Notes: generated from the sequence alone by a model not told the origin. 17,772 bases of DNA from JAAFIP01 sp043721235 (GCA_043721235.1 JAYSRE010000249.1:1-17772), one strand, 5' to 3'. Counted from the stretch's first letter, positions 7,143 through 14,692 are shown. Numbers and translations: made by a program.

Positions 7143-7652
7143 TTAGCCTGCGCGTGGTGGTTCGGTGTTGGCCTGCACCACGGGGGCGTAGCCTTTGGCA
7201 AACTCAGGGTCTATCAGCACGCACAGGGTAGAAATGGCTGCCGCCCACGGGTTGGGCAGCAGGTTGTTGGGCGATATTGCGGCATCGCGGGCGTTGTGCA
7301 CTATGGCCAGCATTTCGGCCCGGGTGGACAGGCGCATAGTCCAGTCAGGAAACAGCCGCTGGGCCTGGTGGTCGCGGTGCAGCAGCATCACTACGCAGTG
7401 ATGGCGCTTGTCTACCTGCAGGCGCTTCCACAGGCTGCGCACTTCGTCGTGCGGGCCTTCCAGCCACTGCACCACCAGACCGTTGTCCATCATCAGCATG
7501 CCGGTGATGCCGTAATTTGCGTTGTAGGTTTGTGCGTGATGAACCAACTGGTCTACCTGCAGCATGCTCAGCGGTTGCACCAGCACGCTGCAGTACGCCA
7601 TTTGGTAAATGCCAGCGGCGGCAGGGGTGGGGCTGGGCTCTGGCGGCAACAT
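7143..7652 (-). CDS. BLUF-domain blue-light sensor protein
   Basis: A short flavin (FAD)-binding photoreceptor of 169 residues. The BLUF domain covers about 18-115. The key tyrosine is Tyr20 in AYCS, the flavin-contacting Asn is in YNANYGITGML (43-53), the conserved Gln is Q62 in VVQWLEGP, and the DKRHH and DWTM segments follow at the expected places, so the photocycle residues look intact. No output domain follows: the C-terminal 50 residues match nothing I recognise, so it probably signals through a partner, as other short BLUF proteins do. The start is uncertain: ATG 7652 gives a Pro/Ala-rich lead-in, and Met18 is an alternative; neither has a strong ribosome site. It starts 63 bases after the glmU stop on the same strand. 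Confidence 0.88.
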   Translation of the reverse strand: MLPPEPSPTPAAAGIYQMAYCSVLVQPLSMLQVDQLVHHAQTYNANYGITGMLMMDNGLVVQWLEGPHDEVRSLWKRLQVDKRHHCVVMLLHRDHQAQRLFPDWTMRLSTRAEMLAIVHNARDAAISPNNLLPNPWAAAISTLCVLIDPEFAKGYAPVVQANTEPPRAG

Positions 7653-7685
7653 GCGGCAAGCGTAGGGTTACCAGGCCATTTTTTC

Positions 7686-7697
7686 AAGCACGTGCTT
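7686..7697. promoter_or_regulatory. 12-bp perfect palindrome upstream of the BLUF gene
   Basis: AAGCACGTGCTT is self-complementary over all 12 bases and lies 33 bases before the BLUF ATG, in the gap after glmU. On the minus strand it is followed by an A run, not a T run, so it does not look like a glmU terminator. It may be an operator. Confidence 0.4.
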
Positions 7698-7715
7698 ACC
7701 CTGAGCCAATCTGGA

Positions 7716-9164
7716 TTACTTTTTTAGCTTCACTGGACGGCTCCAACCCGACAGGCTGACCTGCTTGCCGCGCGCCACGCTCAAGGCTCCGGCAGGGGTG
7801 CTTTTGGTAATGGTGGAGCCGCCGCCCACGGTGCCGCCCGCGCCAATGGTCACAGGGGCTACCAGCACGCAGTTGCTGCCTATGTGCACGTCGGCCTCGA
7901 TCACGGTGCGGTGTTTGTTGGCACCGTCGTAGTTGGCGGTAATGCTGCCAGCTCCGTAATTTACGCGTTCACCTACCGTAGCATCACCTAGGTAAGCTAA
8001 GTGGTTAGCCTTGGCACCTGTAGCCAAAGTAGAATTTTTTACCTCCACAAAATTACCTATATGCACGCCCTCACCCAGCTGTGCGCCAGGACGCAGGCGG
8101 GCAAACGGGCCTACCAGCGCCCCTGCGCCGATCTGCACGCCCAATGTGTCGCCGCCGTCAATGTGGCTAAACGGGTGGATTACCGCGCCAGCGGCAATGC
8201 TGCAATGGGCAATATGGCAGTGCGCGCCGATTTGCACACCGTCGGCCAGCAGCACGGTACCTTCAAACACGCAGTTCACATCAATGCTGACATCTTGCCC
8301 GCAGCTCAAACTGCCGCGCACATCGATGCGGGCGGCATCTGCCAAGCGCACGCCTTGCTCCATCAGCTGGTGGGCGTTGCGCTTTTGAAATTCACGTTCA
8401 AGCTCTTGCAGTTGCACCGGGCTGTTGACACCGGCCACCTGCACGGCGTCTAGCGTTTTAAGCGCTACCACCGGGGTGCCTGCAGCCACGGCGTGCTTGA
8501 CTACATCGGTCAGGTAAAACTCTTTTTGGGCGTTATGGTTGTCTAGCAGGGCCAGGTATTTTTTCAGTAGATCCGTGGGCGCAGCCATGATGCCGCTGTA
8601 AATCTCGCCAATTGCGCGCTGTGCGGCGCTGGCATCTTTGTGCTCCACAATGGCTTGCACTTGAGAGCTTGCGTTGTGAGCGCCCGTGTTTTCAGAGCCC
8701 GCGCGCACAATGCGGCCATAGCCAGTGGGGTCGGCCAGGTCAATCGTGAGCAGCGCTATGTGCGTACCGGCGCAGGCCTGCACCAGAGCTTGCAGGGTGT
8801 CGGCCTGCATCAACGGCACATCGCCTGATAAGACCAGCGTAATACCGTCGCCCGGCAGCACAGGTACGGCCTGCTGCACAGCGTGGCCGGTGCCCAGCTG
8901 GGGCTCTTGCAGCACAAAATTTAAGCTATTTTGGCCTCTCGCCCAAGGAAATGCTGCACAAGCAACTATTACTTCTGTAGCACCATGGCCGGTGACGGCC
9001 ACCATGCTGCGCGGCGCCAGTACAGCGGCGGTGTCAACTACATGCTGCAACAAAGCGCGCCCCGCTAACTTGTGCAACACTTTGGGCAGTTTGCTTTTCA
9101 TGCGGGTCCCTTTGCCCGCTGCCATGATGACTATGTCTACTTCTAAATCTACTTTTGCGTTCAT
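7716..9164 (-). CDS. glmU: Bifunctional UDP-N-acetylglucosamine pyrophosphorylase / glucosamine-1-phosphate N-acetyltransferase
   Basis: Catalyses the last two steps to UDP-GlcNAc: acetylation of glucosamine-1-phosphate, then uridylyl transfer from UTP. The start at ATG 9164 has a GGAGAG ribosome site 5 bases upstream; a longer frame from 9233 has no support. The N-terminal nucleotidyltransferase carries MAAGKGTRMKSKLPKVLHKL (14-33) and EPQLGTGHAVQQ. The C-terminal left-handed beta-helix carries hexapeptide repeats and the catalytic His388 in KANHLAYLGDA, followed by NYGAGSITANYDG. At 482 residues it is longer than the usual 450-460. Much of the excess is residues about 62-80 (ATEVIVACAAFPWARGQNS), encoded by a copy of the dispersed repeat, between GHGA and LNFVLQ. 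Its start codon overlaps that of the divergent lipoprotein gene. Confidence 0.96.
   Translation of the reverse strand: MNAKVDLEVDIVIMAAGKGTRMKSKLPKVLHKLAGRALLQHVVDTAAVLAPRSMVAVTGHGATEVIVACAAFPWARGQNSLNFVLQEPQLGTGHAVQQAVPVLPGDGITLVLSGDVPLMQADTLQALVQACAGTHIALLTIDLADPTGYGRIVRAGSENTGAHNASSQVQAIVEHKDASAAQRAIGEIYSGIMAAPTDLLKKYLALLDNHNAQKEFYLTDVVKHAVAAGTPVVALKTLDAVQVAGVNSPVQLQELEREFQKRNAHQLMEQGVRLADAARIDVRGSLSCGQDVSIDVNCVFEGTVLLADGVQIGAHCHIAHCSIAAGAVIHPFSHIDGGDTLGVQIGAGALVGPFARLRPGAQLGEGVHIGNFVEVKNSTLATGAKANHLAYLGDATVGERVNYGAGSITANYDGANKHRTVIEADVHIGSNCVLVAPVTIGAGGTVGGGSTITKSTPAGALSVARGKQVSLSGWSRPVKLKK
8924..8982 (-). repeat. Dispersed 55-65 bp repeat, copy 3, inside glmU
   Basis: The plus strand shares CTCGCCCAAGGAAATGCTG exactly with the kefC copy and is flanked by AGCTATTTTGG on the left and a decayed TAGC end on the right. 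On the coding strand it is read in frame as VIVACAAFPWARGQNS. The E. coli protein has a shorter loop at this place. Confidence 0.85.
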
Positions 9165-10038
9165 GCTCACTCTCCGTCGTTGGTGGCTTATTATGCTTGT
9201 GGCGGCCCTGCTGCCCGCCTGCAGCGCGGTCAAGCTGGCCTACAACCAAGCGCCCGACATTACCTACTGGTGGCTTGACGGCTACTTTGACCTGAACGAG
9301 CAGCAAAGCCCCAAGGTGCGCGACGCGCTGGCCAAGCTGCTGGCCTGGCACCGCAGCAGCGAGCTGCCCAAAGTGGCCGCCCTGTTGCAAAAAACCCAAG
9401 CCGCCATGCCAGGGCCCATCAGCAGCCAGCAAACCTGCGCTGTGTTTGCCGAGTTGTCCAGCCTGGTGCAAGCCGTGGCCGAACGCGCCGTGCCCGCCAG
9501 CGCCGAGCTGGCCCCCACCTTGACGGCCACGCAACTGGCCTATCTGCAACGCAAATACGACAAAACCAATGCCGACTACACCCGCGACTACATCACCAGC
9601 AGCGGCGCCGAACGCTATGCCAAGCGCCTTAAATCTGCCATCAACCGCAGCGAGATGGTCTACGGCAAGCTAGAAGCGGCGCAAACAGCCGCCATAGAAC
9701 AAGCCATTGCTGCGTCTAGCTTTGACCCCGTGCTGGGCCTTAAAGAGCGCCTGCAGCGGCAAAAAGAGGCGCTGGACATGCTGGCCGGCCTAGCCACCAC
9801 CCAAGCTATGCCCCAGGCCAGCGCAGCGACAGCACAGGCAGCCCTGCGCGCCTACTTGGCCCGCACCAGCCGTTCCAGCGACCCGGTGTACCGCGCCTAT
9901 GCCGACAAAATGGTCAAAGAAAGCTGCGACGCTTTCGCCGCTGTGCACGCCAGCACCACACCCGCCCAGCGCGCCAAAGCGGTGGAGACCCTAAAGAGCT
10001 ACGCACAAGATGCGCTGATTTTGGCGGGGCAGAGCTAA
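9163..10038 (+). CDS. DUF6279-type lipoprotein
   Basis: A 291-residue predicted lipoprotein. The ATG at 9163 gives a textbook signal: MLTLRRWW, a hydrophobic stretch LIMLVAALL, then the lipobox LPAC with the lipidated Cys at residue 21. The mature part begins SAVKLAYNQAPDITYWWLDG, followed by YFDLNEQQSPKVRDAL, the pattern of the DUF6279 lipoprotein family. The rest is helical and Ala-rich with many charged residues and no obvious catalytic motif; function is unknown. Its ATG and the glmU ATG share the palindrome CATG on opposite strands. In-frame ATGs further upstream (9124, 9127, 9133) would lengthen the signal's front but lie inside glmU; no good ribosome site marks any of them. It is followed by proA on the same strand after 134 bases. 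Confidence 0.82.
   Translation: MLTLRRWWLIMLVAALLPACSAVKLAYNQAPDITYWWLDGYFDLNEQQSPKVRDALAKLLAWHRSSELPKVAALLQKTQAAMPGPISSQQTCAVFAELSSLVQAVAERAVPASAELAPTLTATQLAYLQRKYDKTNADYTRDYITSSGAERYAKRLKSAINRSEMVYGKLEAAQTAAIEQAIAASSFDPVLGLKERLQRQKEALDMLAGLATTQAMPQASAATAQAALRAYLARTSRSSDPVYRAYADKMVKESCDAFAAVHASTTPAQRAKAVETLKSYAQDALILAGQS
9170..9175 (-). promoter_or_regulatory. Ribosome-binding site of glmU, inside the opposite gene
   Basis: GGAGAG on the minus strand, 5 bases before the glmU ATG. It lies within codons 3-5 of the divergent lipoprotein gene, so these bases serve both genes. Confidence 0.7.
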
Positions 10039-10172
10039 ATTATCCAGCCTGCTGGGCTTGCGGCCCCGCTTTGCTTTGGCCATGCGGTTTTGCTGCATTG
10101 GCACCTGCAATAGGCGTGCCTGGCACCGCTGGCGCCGCGCCAGGCGGCCCATAAAAACTGCGAAAATAGGCC
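10039..10172 (+). other. Leader region of proA with an inverted repeat
   Basis: The 134-base gap contains one exact inverted repeat, GCCTGGC (10118-10124) and GCCAGGC (10139-10145), with a 14-base GC-rich loop, ending 27 bases before the proA ATG. No T run follows, so it is not a standard terminator; it could be a leader hairpin or chance. No promoter is convincing. Confidence 0.35.
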
Positions 10173-11501
10173 ATGAATGCAGTTTCCCCTACTCAGCCTT
10201 TAGCTCAGCCTTTAGCCCAGCCAATAACTGAGCTGATGCACACCCTGGGCCAGCAGGCCAAGGCTGCCAGTGCCCAGATGGCGCGCGCCTCGTCCCACGA
10301 CAAAGCCGTAGCCCTGCGCCACTTGGCCGCCTTGCTGCGCAGCAACATCGCCGCCTTGCAAACGGACAATGCCAAAGACCTCAGCCGTGCCACAGCCGCA
10401 GGCTTGGCCGAGCCAATGGTGGACCGCCTAAAACTGTCGCCACAGGTGCTGGAAACCTGCGCCCAAGGCTGCGAACAACTGGCCGCCATGCCCGACATCA
10501 TTGGCGATGTGACAGGCCTTAAGCAGCAGCCCAGCGGTATTCGTGTAGGGCAAATGCGCGTGCCCATCGGCGTGTTTGGCATGATTTACGAGAGCCGCCC
10601 TAACGTGACCATCGAGGCGGCTTCGCTGTCCATCAAAAGCGGCAACGCCTGCATTTTGCGCGGCGGCTCTGAAGCCATAGAGTCCAATCGCGCGCTGGCT
10701 GCGCTGGTGCACCAAGCCTTGGTGGCCAGCGGCCTGCCTGCAAATGCAGTGCAGCTGGTGCCCACCACCGACCGCGAAGCCGTGGGCCAGCTCATTGCCA
10801 TGCCGCAGTATGTGGATGTGATAATTCCGCGCGGTGGCAAGGGGCTGATCGAGCGCATCAGCCGCGATGCCAAAGTACCTGTCATCAAGCACCTGGACGG
10901 TAACTGCCATGTGTATGTAGACGCGCAGTGCGACATGGCCATGGCCGTGCGCGTGGCTGACAACGCCAAGACCCAAAAGTACAGCCCCTGCAACGCCATA
11001 GAAAGCTTGCTGGTAGCGCAAGAAGCTGCCGCAGAGTTTCTGCCAAAAATTGCCGCCCTATATGCCGCTAAAGGCGTAGAAATGCGCTGCGACGCAGCTG
11101 CAAGCCAGATTATCAAAGCACAAACAGCTGCTGGATCAGTAGCTCATGTGGTATCAGCCACCGAGCAAGACTGGTTTGAAGAATACCTCGCTCCCATCAT
11201 CAGCATCAAAGTGGTGGGCGGTTTGGACGAGGCCATTGCCCACATCAACCACTATTCTTCGCACCATACCGACGCCATCATCACCAACCACCATGTGCAC
11301 GCACAGCGCTTTTTGCGCGAGGTGGACTCGGCCAGTGTGATGGTCAACACCAGCCCGCGTTTTGCCGACGGGTTTGAGTTTGGTTTGGGGGCTGAGATCG
11401 GCATCAGCACCGACAAATTCCATGCACGCGGGCCGGTGGGCATAGAAGGGCTCACTTCGCTGAAATACATTGTCTACGGTGAAGGGCAGGTCAGGATTTA
11501 A
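10173..11501 (+). CDS. proA: Gamma-glutamyl phosphate reductase
   Basis: Second enzyme of proline synthesis: reduces gamma-glutamyl phosphate with NADPH to glutamate semialdehyde in the cytosol. At 442 residues it is longer than E. coli ProA (417). Conserved marks are FGMIYESRPNVTIEAASLSI (135-154), the catalytic Cys273 in QKYSPCNAIESLL, IIPRGGKGLIERI, and the late SVMVNTSPRFADGFEFGLGA with EIGISTDKFHARGPVG. The N-terminus begins with an imperfect duplication (QPLAQPLAQP) from a 12-base tandem repeat at about 10195-10223, and Met22 is an alternative start; the ATG at 10173 has a weak AGG site. proB is not adjacent. The region 11095-11145 is slightly longer than in E. coli. Confidence 0.96.
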   Translation: MNAVSPTQPLAQPLAQPITELMHTLGQQAKAASAQMARASSHDKAVALRHLAALLRSNIAALQTDNAKDLSRATAAGLAEPMVDRLKLSPQVLETCAQGCEQLAAMPDIIGDVTGLKQQPSGIRVGQMRVPIGVFGMIYESRPNVTIEAASLSIKSGNACILRGGSEAIESNRALAALVHQALVASGLPANAVQLVPTTDREAVGQLIAMPQYVDVIIPRGGKGLIERISRDAKVPVIKHLDGNCHVYVDAQCDMAMAVRVADNAKTQKYSPCNAIESLLVAQEAAAEFLPKIAALYAAKGVEMRCDAAASQIIKAQTAAGSVAHVVSATEQDWFEEYLAPIISIKVVGGLDEAIAHINHYSSHHTDAIITNHHVHAQRFLREVDSASVMVNTSPRFADGFEFGLGAEIGISTDKFHARGPVGIEGLTSLKYIVYGEGQVRI

Positions 11502-11519
11502 GCATGCAGATTCAAGTAT

Positions 11520-11574
11520 AAATAGCCCTATCGCCCAAGGAAAGGCTAAATAGTCAGCTATTAAATAAATAGCA
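11520..11574 (-). repeat. Dispersed 55-65 bp repeat, copy 4, intergenic
   Basis: Contains AATAGCCCTATCGCCCAAGG and a terminal perfect hairpin GCTATT/AATAGC with a 5-base loop. It sits 18 bases after the proA stop and before the amidotransferase gene. On the minus strand the kefC/glmU frame is open and gives LIADYLAFPWAIGLF, showing the same AFPWA core. Confidence 0.85.
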
Positions 11575-11621
11575 ATTGAACGCCGCACGCGGCCTTGCGT
11601 GCAGATGGAGAAACCCAAGCC

Positions 11622-12431
11622 ATGTGCCAACTTTTAGGCATGAACTGCAACACGCCAACCGACATTACGTTCAGCTTTACAGGCTTTGCACAGCGCGGTG
11701 GCCATACCGACCACCATGGTGACGGCTGGGGCGTGGCTTTCTTTGAAGGCAGCAGTGAAAATGACGAAAAAGGCGAAAAACCCCAAAGCTACACCGGTAA
11801 AGGCCTGCGCCATTTTGTAGACCACACCAGCGCCGCTACCTCGCCAGTGGCCCAGTTTATCAGCCGCTACCCCATTAAAAGTCACAACGTGATTGCACAT
11901 ATTCGCAAAGCCACGCAGGGCGTGGTGGCGCTGGAAAACTGCCACCCTTTTGTGCGCGAGCTGTGGGGCCGCTACTGGGTGTTTGCGCACAATGGCGACT
12001 TAAAAGACTTTAAGCCGCGCTTGCACGGCAGCTACCGGCCCGTGGGCAGCACCGACAGCGAGCTGGCCTTTGCCTACGTGCTGCAAGAGCTTGCCAAGTC
12101 ACATGCCGGGGTGCCGTCGGTGGCCGAGTTGACCCTGACGCTGCGCGAACTGGCCAGCGAGATTAACCGCTTTGGCACGTTTAACTTCTTGCTCTCCAAT
12201 GGGCAGGCCATGTGGGCACATGCATCGACCCAGCTGCACTATGTGCTGCGCCAACACCCGTTTACCCACGCCGCATTGGTAGACGACGATGTGCAGGTGA
12301 ACTTTGCAGAGCACACCCAGCTGCAAGACCGCGTGGCCGTGGTGGTGACTGCGCCGCTGACCCACAACGAGCAGTGGGTGCAAATTCCTGCGGGCGAGCT
12401 TATGGTGTTTGCAGACGGCCAAGTGCTTTAG
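11622..12431 (+). CDS. Class II glutamine amidotransferase, YafJ type
   Basis: A 269-residue stand-alone Ntn-type glutaminase domain. ATG 11622 is chosen because it puts the nucleophile at position 2 (MCQLLGMNCN), to be exposed after Met removal, and GGAG lies 11 bases upstream; the longer frame from 11595 would bury it. Family marks are GHTDHHGDGWGVAFFEG (27-43), IAHIRKATQGVVALENCHPF, the glutamine-site FAHNGDL, and STDSELAFA. No synthase domain is attached. E. coli YafJ is similar in size and its acceptor is unknown, so the reaction beyond glutamine hydrolysis is open. It follows proA after 120 bases containing a dispersed repeat, and its stop is 17 bases from the convergent gshB stop. Confidence 0.92.
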   Translation: MCQLLGMNCNTPTDITFSFTGFAQRGGHTDHHGDGWGVAFFEGSSENDEKGEKPQSYTGKGLRHFVDHTSAATSPVAQFISRYPIKSHNVIAHIRKATQGVVALENCHPFVRELWGRYWVFAHNGDLKDFKPRLHGSYRPVGSTDSELAFAYVLQELAKSHAGVPSVAELTLTLRELASEINRFGTFNFLLSNGQAMWAHASTQLHYVLRQHPFTHAALVDDDVQVNFAEHTQLQDRVAVVVTAPLTHNEQWVQIPAGELMVFADGQVL

Positions 12432-12433
12432 GG

Positions 12434-12446
12434 TTGCCAACGGCAA
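12434..12446. terminator. Small hairpin between convergent stop codons, possible two-way terminator
   Basis: TTGCC and GGCAA flank a 3-base loop inside the 17-base gap between the amidotransferase and gshB stops. The stem is short and no T run follows on either strand, so this is only a weak candidate. Confidence 0.25.
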
Positions 12447-12448
12447 GC

Positions 12449-13402
12449 TTAGCAAGCTGCTTCCAGTGCATCCATGAACATCTTGGCGACATCAAAACCG
12501 GCTTGGTCGTGAATTTCTTGAAAACAGGTTGGGCTGGTGACGTTAATCTCGGTCATGTAGTCACCAATAATGTCGATACCCACCAGCAGCAGGCCTCGCG
12601 CGGCCAGCACAGGGCCTAGGGTCTCGGCAATCTCCCGGTCGCGTGCGCTCAGGGGCTGCGCTACGCCTTTGCCGCCCACCGCCAAGTTACCACGCACCTC
12701 GGTGCCCTGCGGAATGCGCGCCAGGCTAAACGGCACACTCTTTCCGCCAATCACCAGCACGCGTTTGTCGCCTTGGGTAATCTCAGGCACAAACTTTTGC
12801 ACCATCAGGGTTTGTGCGCCGTTTTTGTTCAGGGTTTCGATCATGCTGCCCAAGTTGAGCGCGTCGCTTTTTACGCGAAAAATACCCATGCCGCCCATGC
12901 CGTCCAGCGGCTTTAAAATAATGTCATGGTGCTCTGCGTGAAAGCGTTTTACATCCTCAGCATCCCGTGTTACCAGGGTTGGGCTGATGAACTGTGCAAA
13001 CTCCATGATGGCGAGTTTTTCGGGATGGTCACGCAGCGCGCGCGGCTTGTTAAACACTTTGGCACCTTCACGCTCGGCTTGCTCTAGCAAGTGGGTGGCG
13101 TAAAAATACTCGCTGTCAAAAGGGGGGTCTTTGCGCATCAGCACCGCGCCAAAATCTTTCAGTGCCTGGGGCCGCTCGTCAGGCTTGGCTTGTTGTGCGG
13201 TAAACCAAGCACCGGGCTGGCCAGTCAGGGTAATGTCGCGCACGTAGGCCGTTACTGGCTTGCCCTGGCACCACATGATGTCTTGCGGCCCACAGGCACT
13301 TAGCGTGTGGCCGCGCCGCTGCGCCTCGCGCATCATGGCAAAGGTGGTGTCCTTGTAGATTTGGAAAGACTCCAGCAGGTCAGCGATAAACAGTATGTGC
13401 AT
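12449..13402 (-). CDS. gshB: Glutathione synthetase
   Basis: Ligates gamma-glutamylcysteine and glycine with ATP to form glutathione in the cytosol. At 317 residues it matches E. coli GshB (316). The N-terminus MHILFIADLLESFQIYKDTT is characteristic; RKDPPFDSEY (90-99), the ATP-grasp loop KPLDGMGGMGIFRV (164-177), GDKRVLVIGGK and the metal-binding EINVTSPTCFQEI (285-297) are all present. ATG 13402 has a GAGG about 10 bases upstream. gshA is not in the window. It lies 105 bases behind benE on the same strand. Glutathione is the ligand that holds KefC-type channels closed, a functional link to the antiporter gene about 10 kb away, but nothing shows co-regulation. Confidence 0.97.
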   Translation of the reverse strand: MHILFIADLLESFQIYKDTTFAMMREAQRRGHTLSACGPQDIMWCQGKPVTAYVRDITLTGQPGAWFTAQQAKPDERPQALKDFGAVLMRKDPPFDSEYFYATHLLEQAEREGAKVFNKPRALRDHPEKLAIMEFAQFISPTLVTRDAEDVKRFHAEHHDIILKPLDGMGGMGIFRVKSDALNLGSMIETLNKNGAQTLMVQKFVPEITQGDKRVLVIGGKSVPFSLARIPQGTEVRGNLAVGGKGVAQPLSARDREIAETLGPVLAARGLLLVGIDIIGDYMTEINVTSPTCFQEIHDQAGFDVAKMFMDALEAAC

Positions 13403-13441
13403 GGTGGTGTAGCCTCATGAATGTGTGGACTGGCAAAAGTG

Positions 13442-13464
13442 GTGCCCAAAGAAAGCGTGGGCAC
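13442..13464 (-). other. Inverted repeat in the benE-gshB gap
   Basis: GTGCCCA and TGGGCAC are exact reverse complements with a 9-base loop, 39 bases before gshB. On the gshB strand a short run of T (CACTTTTG) follows, so it could be a weak terminator of benE or an attenuating leader hairpin of gshB. The rest of the 105-base gap shows nothing clear. Confidence 0.35.
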
Positions 13465-13507
13465 GCAGAATACAACCAGCCTACAAGTTTGCACTGCAAC
13501 CGATGGG

Positions 13508-14677
13508 CTAGGGTGAACGGCGCAAGTTTTGCACAAAAAGCGCCAGAGCGCCTGCTACCACACCCCAAAAGGCCGAGCCTACACCGGCAATCACCACGCC
13601 ACTGAGTGTGACTAAAAAAGTAATGGTAGCGGCCTCGCGGTGCTTTTCATCTACCAAGGCCGAGGCCAGGCCGTTGGATATGGTGCCCAGCAAAGCCAAA
13701 CCTGCAATGGCGGCAATCAGCTCTTTAGGAAACGCGGCCAACAGGCCCGTTACGACAGCACCAAACAGGCCTATGCCAATGTAAATGGCACCGCAGCTTA
13801 CAGCAGCCGTGTAACGCCGCGCAGGGTCTGGGTGCGCTTCTTTGCCCATGCAAATGGCCGCAGTGATGGCGCTGAGGTTAAGTGCAAACCCTCCAAACGG
13901 CGCAAGCACCAATGTGGCCACGCCGGTGAGGGTGATAATTTTTGACAGCGGCAGGTCGTAGCCCGCCGCACGAATGGCCGCCACGCCTGGCAGGTTTTGC
14001 GATGCCATCGTCACCACAAACAGCGGCAGCGCTAAACTAACCACGGCACTGAGGTTAAACACGGGGCTGGTAAACACCGGCACGGCCAAGCTGAACTGCA
14101 AATTGGCCACAGAAAATTGTCCACGCGCCGCCACATAGGCCACTGCTGCCAGCAAAGTCAGCGGCACGGCGTAGCGCGGAACAAACCGTTTGCCCAGCAG
14201 GTAGGCAACCAGCATCAAGCCCACCAAGGGCAGGGCGCTTTGCGCGGCACCAAAGCCCTGCAAACCGAAGCGTGCCAACACACCTGCCAGCAGCGCAGAC
14301 GCAATCGCCACCGGGATGCGGTGCATCAGCTTTTCAAACACCCCAGTCACGCCGCACAGCGTAATTAACACTGCGCTGACCATAAAAGCGCCCACTGCCT
14401 CGTTCATGCTGTAGCCACTGGCCGCTACGGCCAGCACTGCAGCACCTGGCGTACTCCAGGCCACCATCACAGGCTTGCGCAGCCACAGTGAGGGCAGCAC
14501 AGAACACAGGCCCATGCCCAGCCCTAAGGCCCACATCCATGAGGTAATTTGCGCAGGTGTAGCGTTAAACGCTTGCGCTGCTTGGAAAACAATCGCTACC
14601 GAACTGGTAAAGCCTACCAAGACAGCAACAAAGCCAGCGGTAAAAGTGGAAAGGGAAAGGTCTTTGAAAAATTGCAT
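13508..14677 (-). CDS. benE: BenE-family benzoate/H+ symporter-type transporter
   Basis: A 389-residue inner-membrane transporter of the BenE family, which imports benzoate or related aromatic acids with protons. It is almost wholly hydrophobic, with about 10-12 membrane segments. Family-like segments are STFTAGFVAVLVGFTSSVAI (about 10-29), WSTPGAAVLAVAASGYSMNE (74-93), VTMASQNLPGVAAIRAAGYD and FGGFALNLSAITAAICMGKE. Length fits the family. The ATG at 14677 is 15 bases after the kup stop, so the two are probably co-transcribed; the ribosome site is weak (GAG). No benzoate-degradation genes are near, so the substrate is uncertain and the symbol is by family only. Confidence 0.88.
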   Translation of the reverse strand: MQFFKDLSLSTFTAGFVAVLVGFTSSVAIVFQAAQAFNATPAQITSWMWALGLGMGLCSVLPSLWLRKPVMVAWSTPGAAVLAVAASGYSMNEAVGAFMVSAVLITLCGVTGVFEKLMHRIPVAIASALLAGVLARFGLQGFGAAQSALPLVGLMLVAYLLGKRFVPRYAVPLTLLAAVAYVAARGQFSVANLQFSLAVPVFTSPVFNLSAVVSLALPLFVVTMASQNLPGVAAIRAAGYDLPLSKIITLTGVATLVLAPFGGFALNLSAITAAICMGKEAHPDPARRYTAAVSCGAIYIGIGLFGAVVTGLLAAFPKELIAAIAGLALLGTISNGLASALVDEKHREAATITFLVTLSGVVIAGVGSAFWGVVAGALALFVQNLRRSP

Positions 14678-14692
14678 TGCGCTCTGCGCGGC

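Noticed and set aside
7686..7697. Palindrome as a glmU terminator
   Set aside because: On the glmU strand it is followed by a run of A, not T.
8725..9162. Extension of the lipoprotein frame upstream of 9163
   Set aside because: It is antisense glmU sequence and would bury the clear signal peptide and lipobox.
10428..11021. 197-codon minus-strand frame opposite proA
   Set aside because: Antisense shadow with His/Gly-rich composition and no recognisable domain.
11041..11145. Possible fifth, decayed copy of the dispersed repeat inside proA (CAGCTGCTGGATCAGTAGC resembles the hairpin end)
   Set aside because: Only the hairpin half aligns (about 14 of 20 bases); the CGCCCAAGG core is absent, and ProA homologues of this group have a similar stretch.
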